From positions 3,844,001 through 3,908,000 of the forward strand of contig OU612073.1 of the NCBI GenBank assembly GCA_914767715.1: a stretch of 64,000 bases of DNA, given 5' to 3'. Every line of letters starts with the position of its first letter. Within the stretch, counting starts at the first letter, position 1. The notes under the pieces are model-generated. The model had not been told where the DNA came from. It saw only the letters and a list, made by a program, of their open reading frames with translations, and did not search any database. Positions 1 through 13,452 of this stretch are shown here, in pieces. The position numbers and the translations under genes are program-made. Origin of the DNA: Membranipora membranacea. Lineage: Eukaryota; Bryozoa; Gymnolaemata; Cheilostomatida; Membraniporidae.

Positions 1-649
1 GAAAAGCATGACAAAGCAGAAAATTATCTGCCAATGTTTCCAAAAAGAAATGATATATACAGATTTGAATACATTGAATGTATATCGCTCATTTTACCCT
101 AAACTAGGTACCAGACACTCAAGGTTCTGGTCAGGGGATATGTCCAGGGGCCATGATGTGGTGGATTACTATAGTGGCATGTTGGCGAAGATGTTCATTT
201 GTCAGCGAAAGGAATTTTCCTATGTGGAAATTGTGGGTTAATGGGCAATTATAATTGTCCTAAGCAAGTTTTTTTGTGCAGAGAAATAATCCAATCGGCC
301 AAAATCAAGCCTCACGTTTCTGGAGCTCAAAGTGTTGGACACACTCTGCAATAATGTCATGGTATCTTTTCAGGACTCACCTAAGTTTCTAACACAAGAT
401 GATCAAAGTGTCCTATCTGTCCGTGTCCCCTACAACCTAAGTGTATGTCCTGATTGTTCTTGCTGTTGGTTAAGTGTTGGTTAAAATCGCAAGGTTCCAT
501 CACTCACCACATCACGAAAATGGGTGGCAAGATAGGGTGGTTCCTTTAGGGCGAGGCCGCAATATCTGCGCCAATTTGCTCTCAGTTGCTAGGCAGGTCA
601 GAGCACACCTGGGGATTCAATGATCCCCAGTAGTCAGTGGATGGACTGC

Positions 650-725
650 AGAGAGACTCGAACCCACAACCTTCAACACTTGCGTGTTGAAGTCCGGCGC
701 TCTAACCAACTGAGCCACCTTCTAC
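650..725 (-). repeat. tRNA-like SINE head
   Basis: On the minus strand an A box TGGCTCAGTTGG (717-706) with a GCTC/GAGC D arm is followed by a B box GGTTCGAGTCT (664-654). The middle is a 9-bp perfect hairpin (CTTCAACAC/GTGTTGAAG) instead of a standard anticodon arm, and the T stem is mismatched. It is therefore a degenerate tRNA-derived repeat. Confidence 0.5.
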
Positions 726-1142
726 TCCTGCTAATATCAATAAAGCCCCGATATGAAAATGTGGGTATTGAGAATATTATGGATCTTGCGGTAAAAGCAG
801 GGAGCGTCAGTGAGTGATATAAAAGCCCATCTTTATATTATTTTGTGCACAACGTGACACCAGTTCTGTGGCCATAACCTGAGACAGGTATCAGGGCCAA
901 GAACAATATATCGAGAGTCAATCGAATATCTTTGCTAGAAGGAACATCCTGATAGCACCAGCTGTGTTCTTCTACTTGTAAGTTTTCTGTGTCCATGTAA
1001 GGCCAATAACCCTAACACGTACGCGGTGTTTCATAGGGTGGCAATGGTGGATTGGAATGTGCTGTGGGATGAGAGAACACAACTCCGAGTAGTGAATAGC
1101 GGGCTATCTAAATAGCGCCATCGACCCTTTCTTTTTTGGGGA

Positions 1143-1235
1143 TGGTGAGATGGCGCAATCGGTTAGCGCGCATGCTATTCACTGCCAGGCAATTAGTGCC
1201 GCAGGAGTTGTGGGTTCGAGTCCCACTGGGGGAGC
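1143..1235 (+). repeat. tRNA-derived SINE head
   Basis: The sequence has an A box TGGCGCAATCGG (1151-1162) with a perfect GCGC/GCGC D arm, and a B box GGTTCGAGTCC (1213-1223) with a perfect GTGGG/CCCAC T arm. The D arm resembles tRNA-Ile(UAU). No acceptor stem pairs, so I read it as a SINE head, not a functional tRNA. A downstream tail shares CTTCTACTTGTAAGTTTT with a copy near 970-990. Confidence 0.55.
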
Positions 1236-2649
1236 TTTCATTGTTGATTGTTCCAGCCCCCAGCACCCTAGGGTGTATACCTCTCCTTCTACTTGTAAGT
1301 TTTTCATATATGTATTTCATGACTGGCTCATTTTCGAAACTAAACAGTAAGACTATCAGACAAGTAGCTGAGTCATCACTCATCTGTCTCAACTCCCAGC
1401 AAAGTAACTGACTGGGATATAAAAGAAACACCACATACATTTTTATTTAATTTTCTGTCTGTTTTTTTGTTTTTTTTCATTATTTTCTGGCACTGAGTGC
1501 AAAACATTTCCAATGAGATGACTTTGGTAGCCAATAAAAGCATATGTATTATCAACTTAATGGCCAGACATATCATAATGTAAGCAGGTTTTTCTTACGA
1601 AAAAAGTCCTACTTTCCGTAAAAAAAAGGGAGACAACTCCAGACAAGTTTATCCAGAAAGAGTATTTCAACAGTAAATACCAGTTCAGTTAAACGAGCTG
1701 TTTTTTCAATTTGATAAAATTTGAATTTCTGTTCCTAAATTTTCTTTAGGCAAACTGATAATGTAAAATTAATTCCGATCATTATGGCTATCGCTGGGTG
1801 GTGCTCAAAACTGCAAGGAGAAACCACACAATGGGATGATCAGTGAAGATCATGATAATAGAAACCCACAGATGAAGTTTAATGACATGTGAGCCTATGT
1901 CAGAGGACAATCAGTTATTGTCACAATAATTACATTAACAAATGATCATCGCAGATATAATGATTATTTCATTGGAAATAATCGTATTATCAAATGTTGC
2001 TGTCACAGTTCTAAGTATTTGTGAGTCAAAGCTGTAAATTTTTCCATCACACCATGTATGACAAGAGTTTGTACCGTTATCCCAACACAACCCTGAAATC
2101 CAGAGCAGCGCCAATAAGAAGAATACTAACTGCATGATGGCGCCACCTCCACGGCACATTTCCGTTTAGCAATGACTCTACTTATTATACGTATTCCAGT
2201 GACGGAAAGGCATTTTCTATGAGGAACCATCTCGTCGGATGGGGACAATCTCACACAGAAGCATTGAAAACCCGTTTTATAACCAAATATATGACCCCAT
2301 TCATCATAAATAATTACCCTATATTATTGTTACACTACTCGCCATATTGGTTTTAAAATTATGATGGATGAGCTTGATTGTAGTAAAAAACAATGAAAAG
2401 AGAAAGAGAACTGGGATGTTGATAATGATAAATATGGATTATTTTTGGATGACATGTTTCCGACATGCTTTGAAGAAGTTCAGCTGTCAAATGTCAAACA
2501 GCCGGCTACCTGAACGATAATCATCAATTCGTGTTTCCAAGTACTAGTTTTTAGCTGGATCTGAGTTGTCACCTCTCGGCTCGCTCTAGATAACTGCATC
2601 TGTCTGTACCCATGGGCTGAGGTTGAGCTGACACTTCCAAAACATCTGC

Positions 2650-2710
2650 CACCGGCAGAATATGAACCCAGGCCATAGGAAGCCTTTGATGCTAACCACT
2701 CAGCAATGCA
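2650..2710 (-). repeat. tRNA-like SINE fragment
   Basis: The minus strand has an A-box-like TTGCTGAGTGGTTAGC (2706-2691), typical of Leu/Ser tRNAs, and a B-box-like GGTTCATATTC (2668-2658). The spacing is that of a tRNA head; the stems are degenerate. Confidence 0.4.
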
Positions 2711-3011
2711 GTGAATGTCCGAGCTTAGTGCTATCCTGGAGCCATTTTCATGGCTTGAACAACCCCGACATTTGCTCAGCTCCCGATCTATGCAAGGTGT
2801 TGGAGACTCTCTAACTCCTTGATCTATGGGAACACAGTGTATTTCCGATAGTTCCGGTGATAGTGAAGTGATTTTGGATCAAAGTTACCTAGCTTTGTTC
2901 TTGTTTTGTATTAGGTGAAAACTTCACACCAGGACAGGACGGATTCTGCCTGTAGCCAGAGTATGATATTGTATGAGGAAAAGGAAGATGTCTATCAGTC
3001 CATAAAGCCAT

Positions 3012-3250
3012 GTGATCTAGCTCAAGTTTCCGGGATGGGGGTGGTGGATAAGGCCACAAGGCTGTGTGATCTAGCCCAAGTTCTCGGGGTCGGGTGGTGT
3101 GGATAAGACCATAAGGCCACGTGATCAAGCCCAAGTTTCCGGATCTGAGGGTGGTGGATAAGGCCATAGGGCTGTGTGATCTAGCCTAAGCTTTGGATGG
3201 GCGAGGGGGGGCAGGGCAGAAACTTGGGCTAGATCACGTGGCCTTAATGG
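3012..3250. repeat. About 55-bp tandem repeat with an inverted end copy
   Basis: Four divergent units begin with GTGATCTAGCCCAAG-like sequence at 3012, 3066, 3121 and 3176. Each has a GGTGGTGGATAAGGCC-like half. A reverse-oriented fragment (AACTTGGGCTAGATCACGTG) follows at about 3221-3240. Confidence 0.75.
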
Positions 3251-3874
3251 AATTCTCTCACCAACCCACACCTCCCCCCATCAGTTTGCCCACTGTTTGC
3301 AGGCATGTCTGCGCACACCTGGGGGCCAAGTATCAATGCATTCCCATACCCATTCCCATGGTAATGACGCAATCTTATGCGTGTCAATAACAATGCTAAA
3401 ACTGTGACTTTTGTCGGTTTTAATTTATTTTCATCACAATGAGGTTGCTGAAAGTTCCTTTCCTCTCCTCAGGAACTTCTAAAATTGACAGCTATCTTAG
3501 GTCAAAAGCTGTCATGCAACCAGCGAAAGAACTTAATTGTCCATTATGCTAGAGGAATTTTCCCAATGCTTGCTCTTAAGATAACTATGATCTAACAAGG
3601 GTTAAAAGAACAACACTTTCCTAATCATTGAAAAATGCTGGTGCACTTTCAATTTAACTCTTGTCGCATCACTCATTCAATCAATACAAAACCACACAAA
3701 GTATTTTTTTGAATCCCATGCTTGACCTTCATTTTAGCAGCTGTATTTTCTTATTATTCTTATTTTGTTAATGCGATGGGGGCGGTTATATCTGTTGGTG
3801 TCTATGCGTGTGGCACTGTCCTCATAGCTGACTGCTGGTGCCCAGCGGAGAGCAAAACCAGCCAATTACTGGGC

Positions 3875-3965
3875 GAAACAGCTCAAACTGGCTGAAATTG
3901 GCCAAAACTGGCCGAAACCGGTTGAAGCTGGCCGAAAGCAGTTGGAACCGGCCGAAACCAACACA
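3875..3965. repeat. Short degenerate CTGGCCGAAA repeat
   Basis: A run of roughly ten-base units related to ACTGGCCGAAA. Its G+C content is higher than its surroundings. No coding sense was found. Confidence 0.6.
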
Positions 3966-4014
3966 GGATGCGGCGCGAAAGCCAGTCAAAAACGGCCACT
4001 TTTTTATGACAGTT

Positions 4015-4342
4015 GTCAATATGCCTAATCCAGATTTACAAGGCTGTGTCATGTATGTCACACCGATGCAATAGTTACTGACCAGGGAATAATGCATGTG
4101 TGTACACTGCTGGAAGATCGACTCTGTGATACGAGTCTACACCGTTGGGACAGTGCCACAAACTAGCCCAATTGACCAATGTCAATATGCCTAATCCAGA
4201 TTTACAAGGCTGTGTCATGTATGTCACACCGATGCAATAGTTACTGACCAGGGAATAATGCATGTGTGTACACTGCTGGAAGATCGACTCTGTGATACGA
4301 GTCTACACCGTTGGGACAGTGCCACAAACTAGCCCAATTGAC
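4015..4342. repeat. Exact 166-bp tandem duplication
   Basis: Copy 1 runs 4015-4180 and copy 2 from 4181 to about 4342. By eye they are identical, so the duplication is recent or an assembly effect. No gene or known element was recognised inside. Confidence 0.9.
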
Positions 4343-5030
4343 CTATTAACATTGTAGCTTCCAACTTTTTCCCAGTGTGGGTGGGGAGACTTTTCAGACT
4401 TAGAACTCCAGCACATTAGGATGAATCTAAACACCACAGAAAGATGATAGGCCTGCACTGATTGGTTACACATGCCCATAATATGACATTTATGCGGACT
4501 CTTAAAGGTATTGAAAATCACCGCCTTAATAGGATACCACAAAAAATTCAGTCTTGGTGAATAACATCGACGATCTAGTATGTTATTATACTATATGATG
4601 GTAACTTGAGTAAATGATATGCTGATGCCAAACTTAGCAATCGTTCTTGGGTTCGGCTTACCTTTGAAGAGATTTCCCTAGACCTCAGAACCCATTGTGG
4701 CAGAAGAGACCAGTATAGCATATTGATGTCAATGTCACATGTTCATGAGGCCGTATGAATGCCACAAATTTCACAGTGATGATTTTTTTACGCCGGTAGT
4801 TAGCTATTAAATTACAATATAAACTTTGTAATTCATGATTTTATATTTTCCAATCAAAGAAACTAGGCTTGGCATAAAAGTTATACAGAAATGATAGAGA
4901 AAATCCACAACAATATAACATTCCATTAGAAATAGAAAATACATCTCACACGTAATATAGAAAAGCTGTATTGGCAAACCAAATACCAATACATCTTGGC
5001 ACACCAACAGGGCATTTCTTGTTCAACGAA

Positions 5031-5036
5031 TTTATT
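5031..5036 (-). terminator. Probable CCT8 poly(A) signal
   Basis: AATAAA on the minus strand, about 185 bases beyond the CCT8 stop codon, the first such hexamer noticed downstream. It would give a short 3' UTR of roughly 200 bases. Assignment is by position only. Confidence 0.45.
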
Positions 5037-5219
5037 AAGGATGTGGGCTTTGATCTGTCATTCCTATGGTGCTTAGACAGGAACCATTTGGTTAATAATT
5101 TAAGTTCCAACGGTATAGTATAGGCCACGTACATATCCTTGTAAATGTAACTTGTCACATGGGCTGAACTCCATCGACATTTGATGTAACTCTGGCTGCG
5201 GATTGTATTATTGCCCTTA

Positions 5220-8200
5220 TTAATCATCCTCATCCCAATTCTTGTTCTCTCCTCTTGGTTTTGGACCACCAGCCAGCTTTGCCATGATGATCTGAAACGA
5301 AACAGGAATAACAGTTGAGTAAACGCATAAGTTACTTGTTTATGATAATTGTTCAGTTACGCCTGTTGAAAAAAACATCCTCCAATATTAACAGGTTGTT
5401 GACCAGTTCTAGAATGGGAAAATAATATTCAATTATAGAACTCTATCATCATGACTTGTCTGTGCTCAGTTGATACAATGCAACTACCAGTAAACATTTG
5501 ATAAGACCTGTTTTTTGGAGCCTGCAACTTTAGAGTAGTGATAAGCATTATATATTTTTCAGATTCGCAAAATAAATTCATTGTGAAGTGTCGCCTAAAA
5601 CTTTCACTGGAAATGGCATTTAACTTAATCTGCTACACGATTCAGATGAATCAGCTATATGGGGGGGGGGGGGGGTCTACATTTGTAGTGATATTTATAT
5701 ATTCAGCATTAAGCCTTGGCAGCCAAATACATGCTGTTTGACATTGTAGCTTGTTTCCCCATATACTTCCATGCAAAATGTAATCAATCAGACTGCCATG
5801 AAAATTGAGAAAAATCTTTTTAATCAAATACCAAAAGAGAACTTTCCCCACCCCTAACCCTGAGCCTAAGCACTCTGAAAGGCAAACAAATTGTTTGACT
5901 AAAGCTTCATCATCTGTTTAACGCCAAAAAGTTTAGCATATAAAAACTAAAAATAAAAAAATAGGCCTGTCCATTTTGGTTTATGAATTACTGGCATCAC
6001 AATAAAAAATATTTAATCTCCAATTATTTATCGATAAAATCAACATCCGGTACGAATAACATCATTTGATATTCCTGATTTCCATTTTCAACTCAATTAT
6101 TTGGCAGACAAAGCACAGATGGTACTGAGCGCGCTTGGGAGGCCAACTAAACGTATAAAAGAGCAAAAGATAATCTCCTATCTGCTGTCTACAATGAGCA
6201 TCCTGAGATTGCGGAAAGTGATTACTTGAGACGTCAGACCAACCATAAAAAATTCAATCTCCTGCCAGGATTCCGTCACAAGGAGGCAACATCCAATTTT
6301 TTTAATTCTCAGGGCAATTTCCGCCTGTCTCATAGTGCAAGCAAATATAAATAGCTTGGTCATACGAAGTGGGATGTTGAAGTGCCTGTTTTCTGTGTAT
6401 GGGTTCATTTGGTGGCAATCCATTATTAAATTTGAGGCGTCCTAATCCTGATCCAAGGTCAGAAGGCAAACAGTTGTATAAGTTTTAAATCATATCATAT
6501 TTTTCCCGCTTATGTATCCATCCTATTGTAAAATTTTAGCATTTTTAAATCTCTTGTTCTTCGATTTATTGTCTTACCTGGTCTACTCTGAGCACTGTAC
6601 AGGCAGAGGCAGCAGCAAACTTGATAGCCCAGAACTTAGTCAAATACAGATCTAATATACCGGCAGCTACTGCATCGTGTACTCCTGGTCCTTCAGCCTA
6701 CAGTAACATAGAGAGTGTTCATAAGAGTGAGGCAAACATTATATATCCAAATAGAAAACCTCTGCAGTACATTGTAGTTATTGTAGCAATTTTTTCCATT
6801 GAGACATTACAAATAAGAAAGCAAAAATCATTGTTGAAAATAGATGCGTTTAAGAAAATGAGAAGTAAGGGTATACTTAGAGGAATCATTCGCAGCAGAC
6901 TGCAAATGTGTCATCACTATAAGACAAATCATTGATCACACCCACCTCAACATCTACTCCGACATGAGACTTTCCTTCCTGGTGAGCAGCGTACAGCATG
7001 GACAGTACTTCTGTGGCCTTCACTCCTGTGTTCTCGGCTAAGATCTTTGGCATTGTCTCCAAAGCCTGGGCAAACTTCTGAATGGAATACTGTTCCAGTC
7101 CAGGGCATGTCTGTGGTTAAAAAAAACATTGATGAATATTGCGATTCCTTTAAACGACCAACACCAGGATAACATAAGAAAAAGAAACCAGAAAAAACTT
7201 TGCTGTTTGGTAGTTGTCCTCTCCTGTGGTCATGTCAGTCGCAGGCAGGCAACTTCAAATTATTTGACATGCAGCCTCGCAGAACTTCGTTAATTAGGAG
7301 TAGGTCTAAATAAAGACGAACACAGATATATATTTTATTTTATAGGAACAATGAGCCAGCAGAAATCCTCCAATACTCTGATACAAACCATAATCTATAA
7401 ATGTGCATACCTCTCCATATGATGAGATTTGCTTGGCTAGCTCGATCTCAGCAGCTCCAGCTCCTGGTACGAGCCGATTGTCTTTAGTCAGAGCCTTGAA
7501 GGTATTCACACCATCATCTACAGCTCTCTCGATATCATCCATTAGGTTGTCAGTACTGCCTCTTACCACAATGGTCGCCAACTGGCTGTCCTCCTTCTCT
7601 AAAAAATTCAGTAAGAAATATCCAATTTAGTGCAGACAATAATAGTCCAGTAGAATGATAGGCAAAAATTTTATCTGGGTGAACCAAACGCTGTCCCACT
7701 CATGTCAGTGTAAAGTTAATACTTTGTTGTTTCATAGTAAATTAGAAGCCTCTTAGTGCCATCAGACTACACGTTATCACTTCTCTCTTCATCGGTTACA
7801 CACACTGCTCTCGTGTCACTGACCATGTGTCTACCCCTTAATATTATTTTGGTTGGCCTCGGGACGGGTACAATAAGGACAGTGGATCACTGCTAGTCAC
7901 ACAGGCTGATCATGATTTCTCACATGAACTGTTCCAATGTGTGACAGTACCGTGGAATGTCACCACGAACGCAGTGAGCAGACGCACACCACATTTCTGC
8001 AGCTGAAAGAAAAAATTTCCTCAAACTGAGCGCCACACAGGACAAGAATGGGCAACCTGAGTGTAACAGGTGTTGGCTCAAGACCTCCACCTCAGGGGAG
8101 TAGCGATGGAGATCGAACCCTCGCACAGGTGCAGGGGCCTGGGAAGCGTCTCACTTTCATGTGATGGACAGATAAGAACTGCGATGACCAGCAGAATAAT

Positions 8201-11200
8201 CTGTTGATGGGGATTGGAGGTTATCTTTCATTTCCTGCATTTCCGGCATAAGGTGCAAAGGGGGTATATTCCCAGAGAGAGCTTTAGCCAATGTTACTTT
8301 TTATGGCTTATGTTCTCAACAAAAGAAAATCTACCGAGCAACCTTTTGTCATCACTTTTCATTAGATTGGCATATTGATATGGGTCTTACATGATATATG
8401 GCATGGTCTTTCATGATATAAGGCAGGGGCCTCATGGCTTGCCTATACTCTCTCTTGCCTCTTTCATTCAAAGCCTGGCTTTTACCAATAGGGCAATAGG
8501 GGGCACCTATATATGGCTAGCCCTTCCTTCCATGTTGCACCATCTATATACGCTATACTTTACCCAGGGTTGCACCCAGCGGGAGTGCATTACCTGACCT
8601 GCGGCCAAGAAAACTTAAACCCTTAGGCCAGGACAACACACTCAAGGGCCAGCAGGGAATGTGGGACTGAATTGAATATTTTCATGAATAGTGAAATTTA
8701 GACGGGACAATGTTGGGTAACATATCAGGGTGAACAGCAGGTCAGAAACATATGAACAGCATAGCCACCTAAGACTACAGTATACTTGTCATCATATGGC
8801 AAACTATCCAAACCTGCTAAAATCAAACAACTCTATTCACAAAAAGACTTCTGTTACTCAATTTACCTTGTCTGAAGATAACTACGGATTGTTCTCCAAT
8901 TTCATCAGCGTAGGCGTGATCAACAAATCCAGCCTCTTCTGGAGTAGGAGGGGTCTAAAAATACACAAACCACATATCATCGTATCTCACCATTTATAGG
9001 GGGTATGGGGTATGTGAGAATTTTAACTTACACAAAATATCCACAAATTTTGCAGGAAGGAAGTGAGAAATTCGATGTAGTATGCTAGAGATGCTATTGA
9101 ACACCATGCACAACCAATTACCAGTCTACAGCAACTACAAATAATTTCAAGGAATATTAATGTAACCAACACGTTCACATTTCCGCAGCTTGGTCTGAAT
9201 GTCATGATAGGGAGGTCCATATATTATATAAACTTACAATTCTGGGTAGAGCTGTGGCTCCAACAGTCTGACAGAGTCTCCTCAGATCAAACTTAGACAG
9301 AAGCCTCAGGACCATGAGATTATATTTGTTACAGTAATGGAGGGCCAGCTCACCGACCTTACCACCAGTCACTATAAGCTTACATCCTGTGTCAGCTATA
9401 GCTTTGATTTGCTGTAGTAAAGACATGTACACATATCACGGCAAACGGAGAAAGATATAAGATGAAAATATGCTGTGAGGCAACTTCAATGCCAACACTT
9501 TGATCGTTTAACGTATATAAAAACGATCTTGCATGATCGCAGTACAATTTTCAATACCACCGCAAAAATGTTTAGTGCCTGGTGACATCACACCTGTACT
9601 TGATCGACTAAAAAAGGTTATTGACTATTTACTTACCTTTTCTACCATATTCTCTTCTCCAGTACTAAAATCTCTCAGCTCCTGGGCGGTCTTTATAAGA
9701 ACTGTACCCTACAAGTCATATCGATATTTATATTATACGCCGCCACAGTTAGCAGATGAGCAAAGTTTGGTCTTATTCCTCAGAGTTATCACCTAACCCA
9801 ACAGATATGTTGTGACTGGAGGGAATCTTATGCTTCAAGATAGGATAGGAGACCCAATATATTCTGGATATACATTCCATACAGCATCAATGAGATCAAA
9901 AATTTGTATAGTACTATATACTGATCACGAGATCCAATACACATGATGATATGATGATATGTAGGACATGAGCAGGGTGTCCTATCAAGCCTAAATGTCA
10001 CATATTCTAGGAAGCATTGTTAGGGATATATAAAAGCCTTTAGTCTGGTTTATTTACCTTGGTCTCAGTTTGAGTAACATCTAGTGGACAGGAGTATACT
10101 GCAATCTTAGCATTCTCTACTTTGTTGACATCTCCCTCTACTAATCTTTTAAACACCATACCTTTGACTATGCTAGAAGCAGTCACACCAGATCCCTGAA
10201 ACAAAGAGAGTAAAACTTGAAAATTTTACTTGAATATGATATTCATGCATCAACATAAAACAAGACGTAACTGACACGTTGATTACGATTAAAATAACTC
10301 CTATGATCTAACCTGAATCCAATTCCCCCATAATGTTCTGAGATATAGTCTGTTGTCACAATGTATAACCAGGAAGAGGCTCAGCAAATAAATTTCAATG
10401 TGTTACCATGAAACACAACCACCCAAATGACTGTTGAGACCTAGTCATAATACCAGCTGTAATAGTGACACTGAAGCTATCTTTGAAGCTTTCTTGGCTT
10501 GTATGCTCTAATGATTGTTATTGTTTTGGCTATCAGGTCTATTTGGCTATTTTTTGCTTCAAAAGATTCTAGACCCTAATTATTGGCCCTATTTACAGAT
10601 TAAAGTAATTAGCTTTTTTTTCCTCCTGGCTGAAATTCCGTATGAAAGCAAAATACACCATTTTTTTCTTCTTCAATTACTCACAATTCCTTGCATTTTC
10701 TTACCATTATTTTGGCGACTCTGATTCTGTCGACGTTGAATGATTTCTGATGGTCGGGCATGATACTGAGGCAGGCATCACAGATAAGTTTGGAGAGGAA
10801 GTCCTCGTGTCCGTACTGTTTACTCATCACTGCTGTCTTAATAGAGGCAGCGACGGCATCTCTGTCCTTGAGATCCTTCACTCTCCCACATTCTAATGCT
10901 GTAGGGATTCCAAATAATCATTTATAGCTACCAGACATCAACAAAAATAAACTTGGTTACAAAAGGAGTTGATAAAAGTTATCTGCTCTCTTGTGGCCAT
11001 TTTCCACAAGTGGACAACTTCAAAATATGCAACAAAATGAGCTAGTTTTTTGCCTACCCTCCGCTAGTAGCTTTACAATTCATTGAGACAAGTCAGATGC
11101 AATTTAATTAAAACAATCCAAAGCTCAACAGTCTGTAACATTTTTTTCATGGTGATGAACAGCTTTGCAAGCCAAACCATTACATGGAGACTGAAATGTC

Positions 11201-13032
11201 ACGTCACACTTATGGCTTGTTTTAGTATCTGCAATGTATCTAAATGAGCTCATAATCACAACTCTGCTTTTCACCGAAAATAGCAAATTTGGAACTGAAA
11301 ACATCCAGAACCTTTATGTATTTATACAACCACTTACAAGGGAGAATTTCTAGAGCTTTCTTTGCGGCCATCTCATAACCAGCGATCACCTCACTGACAG
11401 ACACACCCATACGTAGGAGCTCCTCAGCCTGCTCACATAGGGCACCAGCAAAGGCGATCACAAAGTTAGTACCATCACCGGCCTCCTGCTCCTGTTGCTG
11501 TGATGCCATAACAATCATCTTAGCGGCTGGGTGCTGAACCTGCAAGTAGATATCAACAGTAAATAAACCATAAATGCAAGCTTTCCAGTATTTCATATAT
11601 TCAGTTAACACACGACCAAGGAAGAGCCTATTACTATTTGAAGGTATGCATCCTTGATTGGGTCCCTATCAACAGACCGGCAATGTTGACGAAATTGAAT
11701 GACACAACCGCTAAAATTAAAATGAGGAATAAATCAGAATTAAAACACTCTGACATTTGTAGCACAATTGGACCTTTCTATTGTGTTGTCAGCATTAAGG
11801 CAGATTTAGACTACAACTTATAACTGACACCAACTTACCTCCAACTCCCTCAGGATTGTGGCAGCATCATTGGTGACAAATAGTTTGTCCAAATGGTTGA
11901 TGACCATCTTATTTTGTCCATGTGGTCCATAGCAAGACTTGAGTGTCTTTGCGAGTTCTTTGCAAGCTTCAATATTTCTGTATACGGCTTCATCCAATCC
12001 TGAATATTGCTGAAAAAGAACAAAATAAGTGTACTGATTCTAGATGTTTCCAAAAACATACTGATACTGCATGGTGTGAGTAGGCTACGAGAGGTGCTCA
12101 GGGGGGTCTTTCAATTAGAAAGAGTGATCCTTTACTAAAGCAAGTTATCACTATCACATCACTATCACATCGCTCAAAATTATCACTCACTTGGTGTTTC
12201 AATTAGAGAAAGTCGCTCCCAAATCGCTCACTCAGAATTTATATATTGCCATCAAGTGAGTGAGCGATAAGATTGCGATTTTGGCTGTTTCTAATTGAAA
12301 GACCCCCCAGACGCACAAGCACAGATGAGTATAGATGAGACCACAGATGTCTTTTGCTCACAGATTAACGTAAGAAATATGTAAGGAGCTGAAACAGAGA
12401 ACAGGTCAATATATGGAGCAAGAACAACAAGGAGTTTATTATTAAAGTTCCAGTTGCGTAGGACCTAACTACTAATAAAGACAAGTCTAAGAATAAGCAT
12501 GGCTACATGCGTAGACTTGACTAACTGATCTGTTATAGAGCCTTCCATTGATCTGTTGCGTCTTACACAATTTAATTAACACTCGTATAACAGTTTGAGT
12601 ACGTCTTTTTGTTGGGGAAGAAGAAGTCAACTACATACATATAATATCATTATTATCAATAACAATAAACAAGCAGAGCCACGGGACAGGTGACTCAGAG
12701 CAAAAGCCAGGGAAGTTGAATGGGATAGACTTGTAAATTATATGTGGACTGAATACAAGGCCACAGGAGAACCAAGCACAACCAAAAAAAACAAATATTA
12801 CTATAGTAATGGGCCAATTTCAAATTTATTTAGTTGGGAATCAACAAGAACATTCCAGAACATTCATCGAGTTTTCTTGTTTCTAGCCTTCTTTAACTCA
12901 ATAAATTCTGCCCATGAGATACATAAACTATGGAGACCCCATCCAACTGATTGATTATGATGTTGTACTTACCTTTGCCCCATCTTTCATCATCTGGGCA
13001 AAGCCAGGAGCTCGTGGTATGTGCATAGCCAT
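5220..13032 (-). CDS. CCT8: T-complex protein 1 subunit theta (CCT8), complete, 12 exons
   Basis: Theta subunit of the cytosolic chaperonin TRiC/CCT, the ATP-driven double ring that folds actin, tubulin and other proteins. Coding exons in transcript order: 13032-12973, 12009-11839, 11539-11338, 10898-10705, 10195-10058, 9708-9637, 9411-9238, 8954-8867, 7598-7411, 7110-6946, 6697-6578, 5291-5220. All junctions have GT/AG ends and the phases join to one frame of 547 residues, the usual length for the family. Visible marks are the start MAMHIPRAPGFAQMMKDGAK, the equatorial CYGPHGQNKM and TNDAATILRELE motifs, the ATP-site GDGTN near residue 98, VVRGSTDNLMDDIERAVDDG in exon 9, and an acidic tail ending WDEDD. 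The track-length open frames miss exon 1, which was placed by its conserved N-terminus. Introns hold no other gene that I can see; intron 1 carries a miniature inverted-repeat element. Confidence 0.96.
12101..12308. mobile_element. Miniature inverted-repeat element in CCT8 intron 1
   Basis: A 208-bp element is bounded by perfect 21-bp terminal inverted repeats, GGGGGGTCTTTCAATTAGAA plus A at 12101-12121 and the reverse complement at 12288-12308. A second inner copy of TTTCAATTAGA and several TCGCTCACTC motifs lie inside. It codes nothing. No clear target-site duplication is visible. Confidence 0.7.
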
Positions 13033-13452
13033 GTTTCTTGTTGGTGTATACTCGGAATGAATGAAAAAGAAAGTTTGTTTGACTCAATAGTTATAATCGA
13101 TCTACATACATATTTTTCAATTCTTATTATCATATTTAACACATAATATACATCAAAATATCATTTAAATTATAAATTCCATCCCAATTAATTAAAAAAA
13201 CTATATAATCATTTTAATATTTTCTTGATCATTTAGATATTACAGGTAACAAAAGTATTTTGATCGATTATAACTATTTCCTCAAATGAAACTACCAATG
13301 TGATAACGGAGTTCTCCGCAAGTCACGGAAACTAAAGTGCGCATGAGTGAGTAATTCACAAAACAACTCACAAGTATCGAGAGGCTGGATGAAGTTGTGG
13401 ATTTGATTTTCTCTCAAGTTGTTAACTCCACCACAAGTCTGAGTACACTATA
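13033..13452. promoter_or_regulatory. Head-to-head intergenic region, probable bidirectional promoter of CCT8 and MACO1
   Basis: Only 420 bases separate the two start codons, which point away from each other. A TGCGCATG sequence (13338-13345) resembles an NRF-1 half site, a common element of housekeeping bidirectional promoters. The CCT8 side is very AT-rich. No TATA box is clearly placed. The bidirectional role is inferred from the geometry. Confidence 0.55.

Larger units (their letters stand above)
1..5000. other. Repeat-rich intergenic region left of CCT8
   Basis: No gene is supported here. Apart from the SINE-like heads and tandem repeats listed separately, open frames are short, lack splice context and show no family motifs. 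Confidence 0.7.

Noticed and set aside
1143-1235. Functional tRNA-Ile gene
   Set aside because: D and T arms are good, but the acceptor strands do not pair and no standard anticodon arm is visible.
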